A stretch of DNA of 64,000 nt, taken from positions 44,855 through 108,854 of the forward strand of contig WHTA01000013.1 of NCBI GenBank assembly GCA_009379825.1. The letters are read 5' to 3'. Shown here one piece after another: positions 18,041 through 25,924 of the stretch. The translations under genes and the position numbers were made by a program. Source of the stretch: Streptosporangiales bacterium. Its GTDB lineage: Bacteria > Actinomycetota > Actinomycetes > Streptosporangiales > WHST01. Numbering within the stretch: the stretch's first letter is position 1; each line of letters begins with the position of its first letter. The notes beneath the pieces are model-generated. The model worked only from the letters and a program-made list of their open reading frames with translations, searched no databases and was not told where the DNA came from.

Positions 18041-18958
18041 GTGGAGCTCTGGTACGAATCGCTCGTCGCCCCGTTCCAGCTGCCGTACATGGCACAGGCG
18101 CTGGTGGAGGTGCTGCTGCTCGGCGCGCTCGCCGGCACCGTCGGCGTGTTCGTGGTGATCCGGCGGCTGGCGTTCGTCTCCGACGCCCTCACGCACACGG
18201 TCTTCCCCGGCGTGGTGATCGGCTACCTGCTCGCCGGTGACACCGGCATCTTCGCCGGCGCCCTGGTCGCCGGCGCCGCCACGGCGGTCGCACTCACGCT
18301 GCTGACCCGCGGCCGGCGGCTCAGCGAGGACGCCGCGGTCGCGGTGATCCTGACCAGCATGTTCAGCGTCGGCGTGGCGCTGGTCTCGCACCGCAGCTCG
18401 TACACCTCGGACCTCACGGCGTTCCTGTTCGGCCGGCTGCTCACCGTCTCGGTCACAGAGATCGTGCAGACCGCAGTGGTCGCTGCGCTCGTCTTCGGCA
18501 CGTTGCTGGTCGTGGGCAAGGAGCTGGTGTTCCGTGCGTTCGACCCGCAGGGCGCCCAGGCCCAGGGGTTCCGGGTCGGCCTGCTCGACCTCGTACTGAA
18601 CGTGCTCATCGCGCTCGTCGTCGTCGCCGCGGTACACGCCGTCGGCACGGTGCTCGTGATCGCGCTGCTGATCGTGCCGGCCGCGGCCGCGCGGTTCGTC
18701 ACCCACCGGCTGGTGCTGATCGGGGTGATCGCGGCGGCCATCGGCATGGTCGGCGGCTGGCTCGGCCTGGTGGTCAGCTGGAACGCGTCCATCCACGCCG
18801 GTGCCCGGCTGGGCTCGGGCGCGACGGTGGTGGTGGTCATCGTGGCGATCTACGCGGCCCTGCTCACCGCGACCGCGGTGATCCGGCGGGTGCGCAGGCG
18901 CAAGGCCGGGCAGCAACGGCCGTCGGTGGAGCCACCGCTGGTGGGAGCGCAGCAGTGA
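18041..18958 (+). CDS. znuB: Metal ABC transporter permease (first of two)
   Basis: 305 residues with about eight membrane helices of the ABC-3 permease family. FVVIRRLAFVSDALTHTVFPGVVIGYLLAG near the N-terminus is the conserved coupling region, and LVIALLIVPAAAARF lies late. Its last codons overlap the second permease (GTGATGA). Two permeases in one operon resemble Tro/Sit-type systems with a heterodimeric channel, whereas ZnuABC has a single one. Confidence 0.88.
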   Translation: MELWYESLVAPFQLPYMAQALVEVLLLGALAGTVGVFVVIRRLAFVSDALTHTVFPGVVIGYLLAGDTGIFAGALVAGAATAVALTLLTRGRRLSEDAAVAVILTSMFSVGVALVSHRSSYTSDLTAFLFGRLLTVSVTEIVQTAVVAALVFGTLLVVGKELVFRAFDPQGAQAQGFRVGLLDLVLNVLIALVVVAAVHAVGTVLVIALLIVPAAAARFVTHRLVLIGVIAAAIGMVGGWLGLVVSWNASIHAGARLGSGATVVVVIVAIYAALLTATAVIRRVRRRKAGQQRPSVEPPLVGAQQ

Positions 18959-19788
18959 TGACCGACAGCGTGCTCGCGTACCCACTGGTCGAGGTGTGCC
19001 TGGTCGGCCTGCTCTCCGCCTGCATCGGGGTGCACGTCGTACTGCGGCGCCGGGCCTTCTTCACCATGGCCATGACGCACGCCACCTTCCCCGGGGTGGT
19101 GCTTGCCTCGATGCTCGGTCTGAACCTGTACCTCGGCGGCGCGCTCTTCGGCCTGCTCGCCGTGGCCGGCATCGCCGCGCTCGACCGGCGGCAGGGCCAG
19201 GACTCGGCCACCAGCACCGGAGTCGTTCTCTCCGCCGGCTTCGCCGTCGGTGTCCTCCTCGTCTCACTGCAGCCCGGGTTCACCAAGGACCTCTCCGGCT
19301 ACCTGGTCGGGTCGGTGCTCACGGTCGGCCGCAGCGACCTGCTGATCACGGCAGTGTTGGCCGCCGTGGTGCTCGCCGTGCTCGCCGCCACCAACCGGGT
19401 GCTGCTGTACGCCGCGTTCGACCCGGTCGGTGCGACCGCGGCGGGCTACCGGGTCGGGCTGATGAACGCGCTGTTCCTCGTGCTGGTCGAGCTGACCGTG
19501 GTGACGAACGTGCCCGCGGTCGGCACCATCCTGGCCCTCGCGCTCATCGTCGGGCCGGCCGCGACGGCGAAGCTGTGGACGACGAGCACCCGCGGCATGA
19601 CCGCCCTCGCGGCGGTCCTCGGCGTCGGCTCCGGCCTGGGCGGACTGCTGCTCTCCACCCTGGTGGAGATCCCGGCCGGCGCGGCGATCACGCTGCTCGC
19701 CGCCGCCGCACTCGTCCTCTCGCTGCTCGCGACCGCGCTGCGACGCGCGGTGGGGCGCTCGGGACAGCCGGCGGTCGCCGAGAGATAG
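18955..19788 (+). CDS. Metal ABC transporter permease (second of two)
   Basis: 277 residues, again of the ABC-3 family (RRRAFFTMAMTHATFPGVVL; GTILALALIVGPAATAKL). It is clearly a paralogue of the upstream permease but well diverged, so the channel is probably a heterodimer. Either the GTG at 18955 or the adjacent ATG at 18958 may start it. The regulator gene follows 35 bp downstream. Confidence 0.87.
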   Translation: MMTDSVLAYPLVEVCLVGLLSACIGVHVVLRRRAFFTMAMTHATFPGVVLASMLGLNLYLGGALFGLLAVAGIAALDRRQGQDSATSTGVVLSAGFAVGVLLVSLQPGFTKDLSGYLVGSVLTVGRSDLLITAVLAAVVLAVLAATNRVLLYAAFDPVGATAAGYRVGLMNALFLVLVELTVVTNVPAVGTILALALIVGPAATAKLWTTSTRGMTALAAVLGVGSGLGGLLLSTLVEIPAGAAITLLAAAALVLSLLATALRRAVGRSGQPAVAER

Positions 19789-19823
19789 TGGGAGGCGCAC
19801 CACCGCTACGTTGGGAGGACGGT

Positions 19824-20240
19824 GTGTCAACACCAGCGCAGGGCGGCGACACCCGAACCCGCCGCAGGACCCGGCAGGGCACGCTCGTGACCGAGGCCCT
19901 CGGCGCGACCGAGGAGTTCCAGAGCGCGCAAGAGGTCTTCGCGACGTTACGCGCCGACGGGCACAACATCGGGCTGACCACCGTCTACCGACACCTCACC
20001 GACCTTGCCGAACGCGGCGCGGTCGACGTCCTGCGGTCCGCCGACGGCGAGAACTGGTATCGCAAGTGCGAGGCCGACGCGCACCACCACCATCTGGTGT
20101 GCCGAATCTGCGGCAAGACCGTGGAGATCAAGTCCACCACGGTGGAGCGTTGGACGCAGAAGGTCGCCGATGCCGAAGGCTTCAGCGACGTGAGCCACAC
20201 GGTCGAGATCTTCGGCCACTGCGGGGCATGCAGCCAGTGA
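19824..20240 (+). CDS. zur: Fur-family regulator, Zur type
   Basis: 138 residues, normal for Zur/Fur. The recognition helix region is HNIGLTTVYRHLTDLAERG. Metal sites are ADAHHHHLVCRICGKTVEI with a CxxC pair, and HTVEIFGHCGACSQ with a second CxxC for the structural zinc. The start is a GTG behind GGGAGG. Position at the end of a metal-import operon and two matching operators support a zinc repressor; a manganese-responsive relative cannot be excluded. Confidence 0.88.
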   Translation: MSTPAQGGDTRTRRRTRQGTLVTEALGATEEFQSAQEVFATLRADGHNIGLTTVYRHLTDLAERGAVDVLRSADGENWYRKCEADAHHHHLVCRICGKTVEIKSTTVERWTQKVADAEGFSDVSHTVEIFGHCGACSQ

Positions 20241-20256
20241 CCGAGGCCGGAAGAAA

Positions 20257-20275
20257 TTGACAACGGTGTTCAATA
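20257..20275 (+). promoter_or_regulatory. Putative Zur operator before the permease pair
   Basis: TTGACAACGGTGTTCAATA is a good inverted repeat (TTGAACACCGTTGTCAA on the other strand) and nearly repeats the site at 16180. It ends 16 bp before the GTG of the downstream permease, so a bound repressor would cover the start region. This ties the two-gene permease system to the same regulator. Confidence 0.7.
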
Positions 20276-20291
20276 CGCCATACTGACTCCG

Positions 20292-21290
20292 GTGTCGACC
20301 CTGGTAGAGGCCGAGCGCGAAGAGCAGGCCGCCGCCGTCCGCCGCTGGCCGGCCGTCCTCGCGATCCTCGCGGCCGCTCTCGTCGTCGTCATCCGCCTCA
20401 CCGGCTGGCGACTCGGCTTCCTCGAGGTTCCGGCAGTGCAGGCCTGGACCACGGTCTTCGTCGCCATCGTCATCCAGGCCATCCCGTTCCTGGTCTTCGG
20501 TGTACTGATCAGCGCGCTGATCGCCACCGCGGTACCGCCGAGCTTCTTCGCCCGCGCGCTGCCGAAGTCGCAGCTGGCCGCCGTGCCGATGGCCAGCCTC
20601 GCCGGCGGTGTGCTGCCCGGCTGCGAGTGCGCGTCGGTGCCGATCGCGCGACGGCTCATCTCCCGCGGTGTTCCCCCGGCTGCCGCACTCGCCTTCCTGC
20701 TGTCCGCGCCGGCCATCAACCCGATCGTCATCGTGGCCACGGCGGTGGCGTTCCCCGGCGAACCACGGATCGTCCTCGGCCGCGTGATCGCGTCGGTCGT
20801 CGTATCGGTCACCGTCGGCCTGGTCTGGACGAAGCTCGGCCGGCCGGAGTGGACGTTGGTGCGGCAGCGCAAGGAGCGGACGGGCAGCACGAAGCTGGAG
20901 CAGTTCGCCGCCGAGGCACGGCACGACTTCCTGCAGGCCGGCGGCTTCCTGGTCATCGGCGGCATGGCCGCAGCCACGATGAACGTCGTCGTGCCGCAAC
21001 AGGTGCTCGACACGATCGGCGGGTCGGTGTGGCTCGGCGTGCTCACCCTGGGCGTGCTCGCCGTCATCCTCGCCATCTGCTCGGAGGCGGACGCGTTCAT
21101 CGCTGCCAGCCTCACCCAGTTCTCGCCGACGGCGCAGCTGACCTTCATGGTGATCGGCCCGATGGTCGACGTGAAGCTCATCGCGATGCAGGTCGGCACG
21201 TTCGGCCGCGCGTTCGCGCTACGCTTCGCGCCGCTGGTGTTCGGCACGGGGATCGTCGTCACCGTGCTCGTCGGCATGGTGATGCTATGA
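20292..21290 (+). CDS. Permease of the DUF318/YraQ (YcgR) family
   Basis: 332 residues with eight or more hydrophobic helices. The family hallmark GVLPGCECASVPIARRL contains two Cys in the membrane, with LLSAPAINPIVIVATA next, and the second half repeats the topology (ICSEADAFIAASL). Members are thought to move metals, metalloids or their complexes; the substrate is unproven. The stop overlaps the next gene (ATGA). The Zur-like operator suggests a role in zinc shortage. Confidence 0.82.
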   Translation: MSTLVEAEREEQAAAVRRWPAVLAILAAALVVVIRLTGWRLGFLEVPAVQAWTTVFVAIVIQAIPFLVFGVLISALIATAVPPSFFARALPKSQLAAVPMASLAGGVLPGCECASVPIARRLISRGVPPAAALAFLLSAPAINPIVIVATAVAFPGEPRIVLGRVIASVVVSVTVGLVWTKLGRPEWTLVRQRKERTGSTKLEQFAAEARHDFLQAGGFLVIGGMAAATMNVVVPQQVLDTIGGSVWLGVLTLGVLAVILAICSEADAFIAASLTQFSPTAQLTFMVIGPMVDVKLIAMQVGTFGRAFALRFAPLVFGTGIVVTVLVGMVML

Positions 21291-22075
21291 ACCGCAACGT
21301 ACAGAACCTGCTCCTGGTCGCGGCGGGCGGCGTGCTCGTCTGGATCGCGGTCGACGGCACGTACCTGCGCTACGTCAAGGCGACGGCGCTGCCGTGGCTG
21401 ATCGCGTCCGCGGTCGCGCTCGTGCTGATCGGGCTGATCCTGCTGTGGGCGGACAACGAGGCGAAGCTCGCAGCGCGCATCCTCGGTGAGGCAGAGTACA
21501 GCCGGCAACGGCCGCACGCGCAACCGTCCTGCGCGGACACCGAGGCGCACGACCACGGCCGGCTCGGCGGCGTCGTGCCCTGGTTGCTCGTCCTGCCCTT
21601 GCTCGCCCTGTTCCTCGTGCAGCCGCGCGAGCTCGGCGCCTTCACCGCGGAACGCCGGGCGGCGCAGGTCGAGCAGCCCACCAAGCAGGCCGGTGCCTTC
21701 GAACCCATCGCCGGCGCCGACCCGGTCGACGTGCCGCTGCTCGACCTCACCCAGCGAGCGGTCTACGGCGGTGAGAAGACGTTGCGCGGCCGCACGCTCG
21801 TGGTGTCCGGGTTCGTCACGCCGCGGAAGGGGTCACAGCCCGGCGACTTCTACATCAACCGGATGTTCCTCAACTGCTGTGCCGCCGACGCAACGCCCGT
21901 ACGGGTACGGATCACCGGCGCCGGCAAGGACTTCCGGAAGGAGACCTGGGTCAAGGTCACCGGCAGCTACACCGGCAACGAGACGCTGCCGGACACCACG
22001 CTCGACCCGATCCCCACCTTGCGGGTGGACACCATCAAACGGATACCGGTGCCCGACGAGCCGTACGCGAACTGA
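21287..22075 (+). CDS. TIGR03943-type (YcgQ-like) permease partner protein
   Basis: 262 residues: two N-terminal helices, a hydrophilic His/Cys-bearing loop (SCADTEAHDHG), a third helix (LLVLPLLALFLV), then an outer domain with VSGFVTPRKGSQPGDFYINR and FLNCCAADATPVRV. This layout matches the protein that always accompanies DUF318 permeases. The NCC motif and histidines could bind metal at the cell surface. It is coupled to the permease by a four-base overlap. Confidence 0.8.
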   Translation: MNRNVQNLLLVAAGGVLVWIAVDGTYLRYVKATALPWLIASAVALVLIGLILLWADNEAKLAARILGEAEYSRQRPHAQPSCADTEAHDHGRLGGVVPWLLVLPLLALFLVQPRELGAFTAERRAAQVEQPTKQAGAFEPIAGADPVDVPLLDLTQRAVYGGEKTLRGRTLVVSGFVTPRKGSQPGDFYINRMFLNCCAADATPVRVRITGAGKDFRKETWVKVTGSYTGNETLPDTTLDPIPTLRVDTIKRIPVPDEPYAN

Positions 22076-22114
22076 CCAGGGAATGTGGCCGTCCGGCCCG
22101 CGGTTGCCGCCACT

Positions 22115-22552
22115 ATGACAGCTGATCATCGGCCGGATCTGATGGAGATCCTGGCCAACCACCACGAAGGCGTACTGGCCACCCTGAAGCGCAACGGGCG
22201 CCCGCAGTTGTCCGTGGTGAGCTACACGTACGACCCGGCGACACGACTGATCCGGGCCTCCATCACCGACGGCCGGGCGAAGACCGCCAACCTGCGCCGC
22301 GACCCGCGCGCCAGCTTCCAGGTCACCAACAAGGCCGGCTTCGGGTACGCGGTCGCGGAGGGCAAGGCGGAGCTGACCCCGCCCGCCAAGGACCCGGCCG
22401 ACGACACCGTGACCGAGCTGATCGACGTGTACCGGGTGATCGTCGGCGAGCACCCCGACTGGGACGACTACCGCGCCGCCATGGTCGCGGACCGCAGGAT
22501 CGTCCTGCGGATCCCCGTCGACTACGTCTACGGCATCACCGCGGCGGGCTGA
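22115..22552 (+). CDS. PPOX-class F420-dependent enzyme
   Basis: 145 residues forming one split-barrel flavin/F420-binding domain: HHEGVLATLKRNGRPQLSVV, then RIIRASITDGRAKTANLRRDP-like strand-turn segments and a YVYGITAAG end. Family members use F420 (rarely FMN) to reduce or oxidise small molecules, and many are uncharacterised. The ATG at 22115 gives the usual family length. The TetR gene converges eight bases away. Confidence 0.85.
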   Translation: MTADHRPDLMEILANHHEGVLATLKRNGRPQLSVVSYTYDPATRLIRASITDGRAKTANLRRDPRASFQVTNKAGFGYAVAEGKAELTPPAKDPADDTVTELIDVYRVIVGEHPDWDDYRAAMVADRRIVLRIPVDYVYGITAAG

Positions 22553-22559
22553 CCCCGGC

Positions 22560-23234
22560 TCACCCGCCCTCGGGCAGGTGGGCGGCGTGGCGCTGGGTGC
22601 GCCCTGGGACGCTCCTGGCGTGCTCGACCAGCGCCTCGTAGTCGGTGGCGAAGCCGCACAGCAGCGCCTCCACGGCGCGCTCGATCTCCGTCCCGCTCAC
22701 CGGGGCGTGGCCGAATAGCGCGCGGTAGTGGATGAACGAGCCGAGCGTGTCGACCGCCAGCGTGGAGTCGAGGTCGCCGCGGAGGTCGCCACGGGCCACC
22801 GCGTTCGCCAGCAGCTGCGCGACGGCACGGCGTGGTGGTTCGAACAGTGACGCCATGAAGCTGCGCCGCAGGTCGGCGTCGGTGGCGCATTCGGCGAGCA
22901 GCGGACCCAGTACGTCCGGGCGCAGCCGCTCGTACACCCGGACGAAGATCTGCACTCCCTCGTTCAGGTCGCAGATCGTGCACCCGGTATCAGGGACGGG
23001 TGTCTCGGCGATGCGCGGCGCGAGCGCATCCAGCACGAGGTGTGCGCGGCTGCGCCAGCGGCGGTAGAGCGCCGGCCGGGTGGTCCCCGCGCGGTGCGCG
23101 ACCTTCTCCAGGGTGAGCGGTGGGTAACCGTGCTCGTCGAGCAGGACCGCGGCCGCGGCCAGGATCGCCGCGTCCACCCGGGCGTCCCGTGGGCGTCCGA
23201 CCCGCTTGGCCGCGCCTGCCTGGGAGTCGGTCAC
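22560..23234 (-). CDS. TetR-family transcriptional regulator
   Basis: 224 residues. The N-terminal helix-turn-helix runs through ILAAAAVLLDEHGYPPLTLE and AGTTRPALYRRWRSRAHLV; the C-terminal half matches TetR_C-type domains. It is divergent from the NAD(P)-binding dehydrogenase at 23301, and the shared 66-bp region holds a 22-bp inverted repeat, so it probably represses both genes. The start is a GTG behind AAAGGG. Confidence 0.87.
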   Translation of the reverse strand: MTDSQAGAAKRVGRPRDARVDAAILAAAAVLLDEHGYPPLTLEKVAHRAGTTRPALYRRWRSRAHLVLDALAPRIAETPVPDTGCTICDLNEGVQIFVRVYERLRPDVLGPLLAECATDADLRRSFMASLFEPPRRAVAQLLANAVARGDLRGDLDSTLAVDTLGSFIHYRALFGHAPVSGTEIERAVEALLCGFATDYEALVEHARSVPGRTQRHAAHLPEGG

Positions 23235-23248
23235 GGCATCCCTTTCAT

Positions 23249-23270
23249 CATTACGTTCCGATCTGTAATG
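23249..23270 (+). promoter_or_regulatory. Likely TetR operator (inverted repeat CATTAC-N10-GTAATG)
   Basis: CATTAC at 23249-23254 and GTAATG at 23265-23270 are perfect inverted arms around ten bases, centred between the divergent TetR and dehydrogenase genes. Size and position fit a TetR dimer site that covers both promoters. Confidence 0.65.
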
Positions 23271-23300
23271 TACTTTAACCCAGGTGAGACAGGAGACAAC

Positions 23301-24182
23301 ATGACTGGATCAGTCGCGGTCCTGGGAACAGGTGCGATCGGGACGGCGGTCGTGCGCCGGCTGCTCGCCACCGGGACGGACGTGGTGGCCTGGAACCGTA
23401 CCGCCGCGAGGCTCGCCGACCTGGCCGCCGCCGGTGTCCGGCCGGCCGCCACGCCGGGCGAGGCCGTGGCGGCGGGCGACCTGACGCTCGTCGCGCTCAC
23501 CGACTACCGCGCGGTGCTCGACGTGCTCGGCCAGCTCGAACCGCCGCTGTCCGGGCGGACCATCGCCGTGCTCTGCACGGGGACACCCGACGACGCGCGT
23601 GCGGCCGCCGAGCGCGTCGCCGCGCTGGGCGCCGACTACCTCGACGCCGGCGTACAGACCGCCCCGGAGAACATCGGCACCGACGACGCCGTCATCCTCT
23701 ACGGCGGTTCGCCGGACGCGTTCGCCCGGCACAGGGACACGCTGTCGCAGCTCAGCCCGCCGCGGTTCGTCGGTGCGACGCCGGAGGCCGCCGCGGTGTG
23801 GGACCTCGCGCTGTTCGGCATCTGGTACGACGCGCAGCTGGGGCTGTTGCGCGCTCTCCAGCTGGCCGCGGACGCCGGCATCGACCTCGACGAGTTCACC
23901 CAGACGGCAGCCACGCAGCTCGGGCACGTGGTCGCGGCGGCACCGGACACCGCGGCGGAGCTGGCCGCGGCCGACTACCCGCGGGGACCCGCCAGCCTGG
24001 ACGAGCATCTACCCCTCGTGCGGCAGCTGGTGGAGATGCGCGCCGGGTCCCGACTCGGCGACGGCGGTCTGGCCGAGATCGGCCGAGTCGTCGAGCGGCT
24101 GATCGACCGCGGGCACGGGGCGGCCGGACTCACCGCCGTGCTGAGTGATCAGACGGGAGCCATGTCGACGAAGCGGCTGTAG
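23301..24182 (+). CDS. 6-phosphogluconate dehydrogenase-like NAD(P)-binding protein (imine reductase type)
   Basis: 293 residues of the beta-hydroxyacid dehydrogenase superfamily. The Rossmann start is VAVLGTGAIGTAVVRRLL with WNRTAARLADLAAAG marking NADP preference. The catalytic-region Lys of true hydroxyacid dehydrogenases is not evident; AVWDLALFGIWYDAQLG at that place resembles imine reductase relatives. AGGAG precedes the ATG. It is divergent from its likely TetR repressor, and its 3' end overlaps the end of dnaB by 34 bases on the other strand. Confidence 0.8.
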   Translation: MTGSVAVLGTGAIGTAVVRRLLATGTDVVAWNRTAARLADLAAAGVRPAATPGEAVAAGDLTLVALTDYRAVLDVLGQLEPPLSGRTIAVLCTGTPDDARAAAERVAALGADYLDAGVQTAPENIGTDDAVILYGGSPDAFARHRDTLSQLSPPRFVGATPEAAAVWDLALFGIWYDAQLGLLRALQLAADAGIDLDEFTQTAATQLGHVVAAAPDTAAELAAADYPRGPASLDEHLPLVRQLVEMRAGSRLGDGGLAEIGRVVERLIDRGHGAAGLTAVLSDQTGAMSTKRL

Positions 24183-25504
24183 TGGCCCTGGAACGCGACG
24201 GTCACCGTCTTCGTGGGGCCGTTGCGGTGCTTCGCCACGATCACGTCCGCCTCGCCGGCGCGCGGCGACTCCTTCTCGTACAGGTCCTCGCGGTGCAGCA
24301 GGAACACCATGTCGGCGTCCTGTTCCAGCGAACCGGACTCACGCAGGTCGGACAGCTGCGGCTTCTTGTCGGTGCGTTGCTCGGGGCCACGGTTGAGCTG
24401 GCTCAGCGCGATCACCGGGACGTCGATCTCCTTGGCCAGCAGCTTCATCGACCGGGAGATCTCGGAGACCTCCTGCTGCCTGCTGTCCACCCGGCGCGGG
24501 CTCTGCATCAGCTGCATGTAGTCGACGATGACCATCCGCAGGTCGTGCTGCTGCTTCAGCCGCCTGGCCTTCGCCCGGATCTCCATCATGGTCATGTTCG
24601 GCGAGTCGTCCACGAACAGCGGCGCCTCGCTGACCTCGCTCATCCGCCTGGCCAGCCGGGTCCAGTCGTCGTCGGAGAGGCTGCCGGACCGCATCGAGTG
24701 CAGCGCCACCTTCGCCTCCGCGGACAGCAACCGCATGGTGATCTCGCTACGGCTCATCTCCAGGCTGAAGATCACCGTGGCCAGGCTGTTCTTAACCGCC
24801 GCGGCCCTGGCCAGGTCGAGCGCCAACGTCGACTTACCCATCGCAGGACGGGCGGCGATAATGACCATCTGGCCCGGGTGCAGCCCGTTGGTGAGCTGGT
24901 CGAGCTCGGAGAACCCGGTCGGCACCCCGAAGATGGCGCCGCCCCGGCTGCCGATCGCCTCGATCTCGTCGAGCGTCGGCGGGAGCAGGTCGCCGAGCCG
25001 GTGGTAGTCGTCACCGGTACGCCGTTCGGTGACGGCGTAGACCTCCGCCTGGGCCCGGTCGACGATGTCGTCGACCTCGGCGTCGGCGGAGTACCCCATC
25101 TGGGTGATCCGGCTGCCGACCTCGACCAGCCGGCGCAGGATCGCGCGCTCGTGCACGATGCGCGCGTAGTACCCGGCGTTCGCGGCGACCGGCACCAGGG
25201 CCATCAGCGTGTGCAGGTACTCCGCGCCACCGACCCGGGCGATCTCGCCGCGCTTGGTCAGCTCCGCGGCCGTGGTCACCGCGTCGGCCGGCTCACCCCT
25301 GCCGTACAGGTCGATGACGATGTCGAAGAGCACCTGGTGTGCCGGCCGGTAGAAGTCGCCCGGGCCGAGCACCTCCACCACGTCGGCGATCGCGTCCTTG
25401 CTCAGCAACATGCCGCCGACGACGCACTGTTCGGCGTAGAGGTCGTGCGGTGGCGTGCGGCCGAAGTCGGAATTGCCGACCGGCTGGAGCTCCGCGACGC
25501 TCAC
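24149..25504 (-). CDS. dnaB: Replicative DNA helicase DnaB
   Basis: 451 residues, full length without an intein. The N-terminal primase-interacting domain (EQCVVGGMLLSKDAIADVVE) is followed by the RecA-like motor: Walker A ARPAMGKSTLALDLA near residues 218-230, VIFSLEMSRSEITMRL, Walker B MVIVDYMQLM, and ALSQLNRGPEQRTDKKP. It unwinds DNA ahead of the replisome. The GTG follows GGAGGGGGG. The upstream 400 bp contain several DnaA-box-like sites. The usual actinobacterial neighbour rplI is absent here. Confidence 0.95.
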   Translation of the reverse strand: MSVAELQPVGNSDFGRTPPHDLYAEQCVVGGMLLSKDAIADVVEVLGPGDFYRPAHQVLFDIVIDLYGRGEPADAVTTAAELTKRGEIARVGGAEYLHTLMALVPVAANAGYYARIVHERAILRRLVEVGSRITQMGYSADAEVDDIVDRAQAEVYAVTERRTGDDYHRLGDLLPPTLDEIEAIGSRGGAIFGVPTGFSELDQLTNGLHPGQMVIIAARPAMGKSTLALDLARAAAVKNSLATVIFSLEMSRSEITMRLLSAEAKVALHSMRSGSLSDDDWTRLARRMSEVSEAPLFVDDSPNMTMMEIRAKARRLKQQHDLRMVIVDYMQLMQSPRRVDSRQQEVSEISRSMKLLAKEIDVPVIALSQLNRGPEQRTDKKPQLSDLRESGSLEQDADMVFLLHREDLYEKESPRAGEADVIVAKHRNGPTKTVTVAFQGHYSRFVDMAPV

Positions 25505-25924
25505 GTTCCCCCCTCCACGATCAACGCGACCCCTTCAACGGCGTGCCCGGCAACACCAGTTCTAGCGCACACCTACGACAGTCCTCGGCAGCGACGGGCG
25601 GGCTGCCGAGGACGGCGAAAATGGCTGCCGGTCCACACCCGGAGTGGCGAGCCTAGGGGGCGGAGCGACCGGACCGAAAGGTCGTTGTCCACAGGTGCTG
25701 TGTGGCCCACTGTGGATAAGGCGCCTTATCCTTGTGCACGGCCTGGGGATACCTTGTCGACGACCGTGGACGCACACCGTACAACGGTGTAACTTCGCAG
25801 GTCAGAGGTCGGTCGACCGATCCACGGGGTGTGGACGACAAGAAGCCGGAAAGTAAATATTCACAGCTTGATCACGCTTCCGGCTGTGTCTCCCCACCGG
25901 GTCCTCCACCTACCCTGTGGACAA
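25505..25924 (+). promoter_or_regulatory. Gene-free region upstream of dnaB with DnaA-box-like cluster
   Basis: No gene is seen in 25505-25909. It holds TTGTCCACA (25685-25693), TGTGGATAA (25711-25719), TTGTGCACG (25732-25740), TGTGGACGA (25830-25838) and, just inside the next gene's 3' end, TGTGGACAA (25916-25924). TTGTCCACA is the actinobacterial DnaA-box consensus and TTATCCACA the general one. An AT-rich patch (AAGTAAATATTCACAG) lies between. This may be DnaA control of dnaB or a DnaA-titration site. Confidence 0.55.
25714..25731 (+). repeat. Perfect 18-bp palindrome GGATAAGGCGCCTTATCC
   Basis: Every base pairs around the GC centre. Its left arm is embedded in a DnaA-box-like 9-mer and its right arm starts a degenerate one in the opposite orientation. 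It could be an operator for a dimeric regulator or a paired DnaA site. Confidence 0.6.

Noticed and set aside
24149..25504. DnaB checked for an intein
   Set aside because: The helicase is 451 residues with unbroken motifs, so none is inserted.
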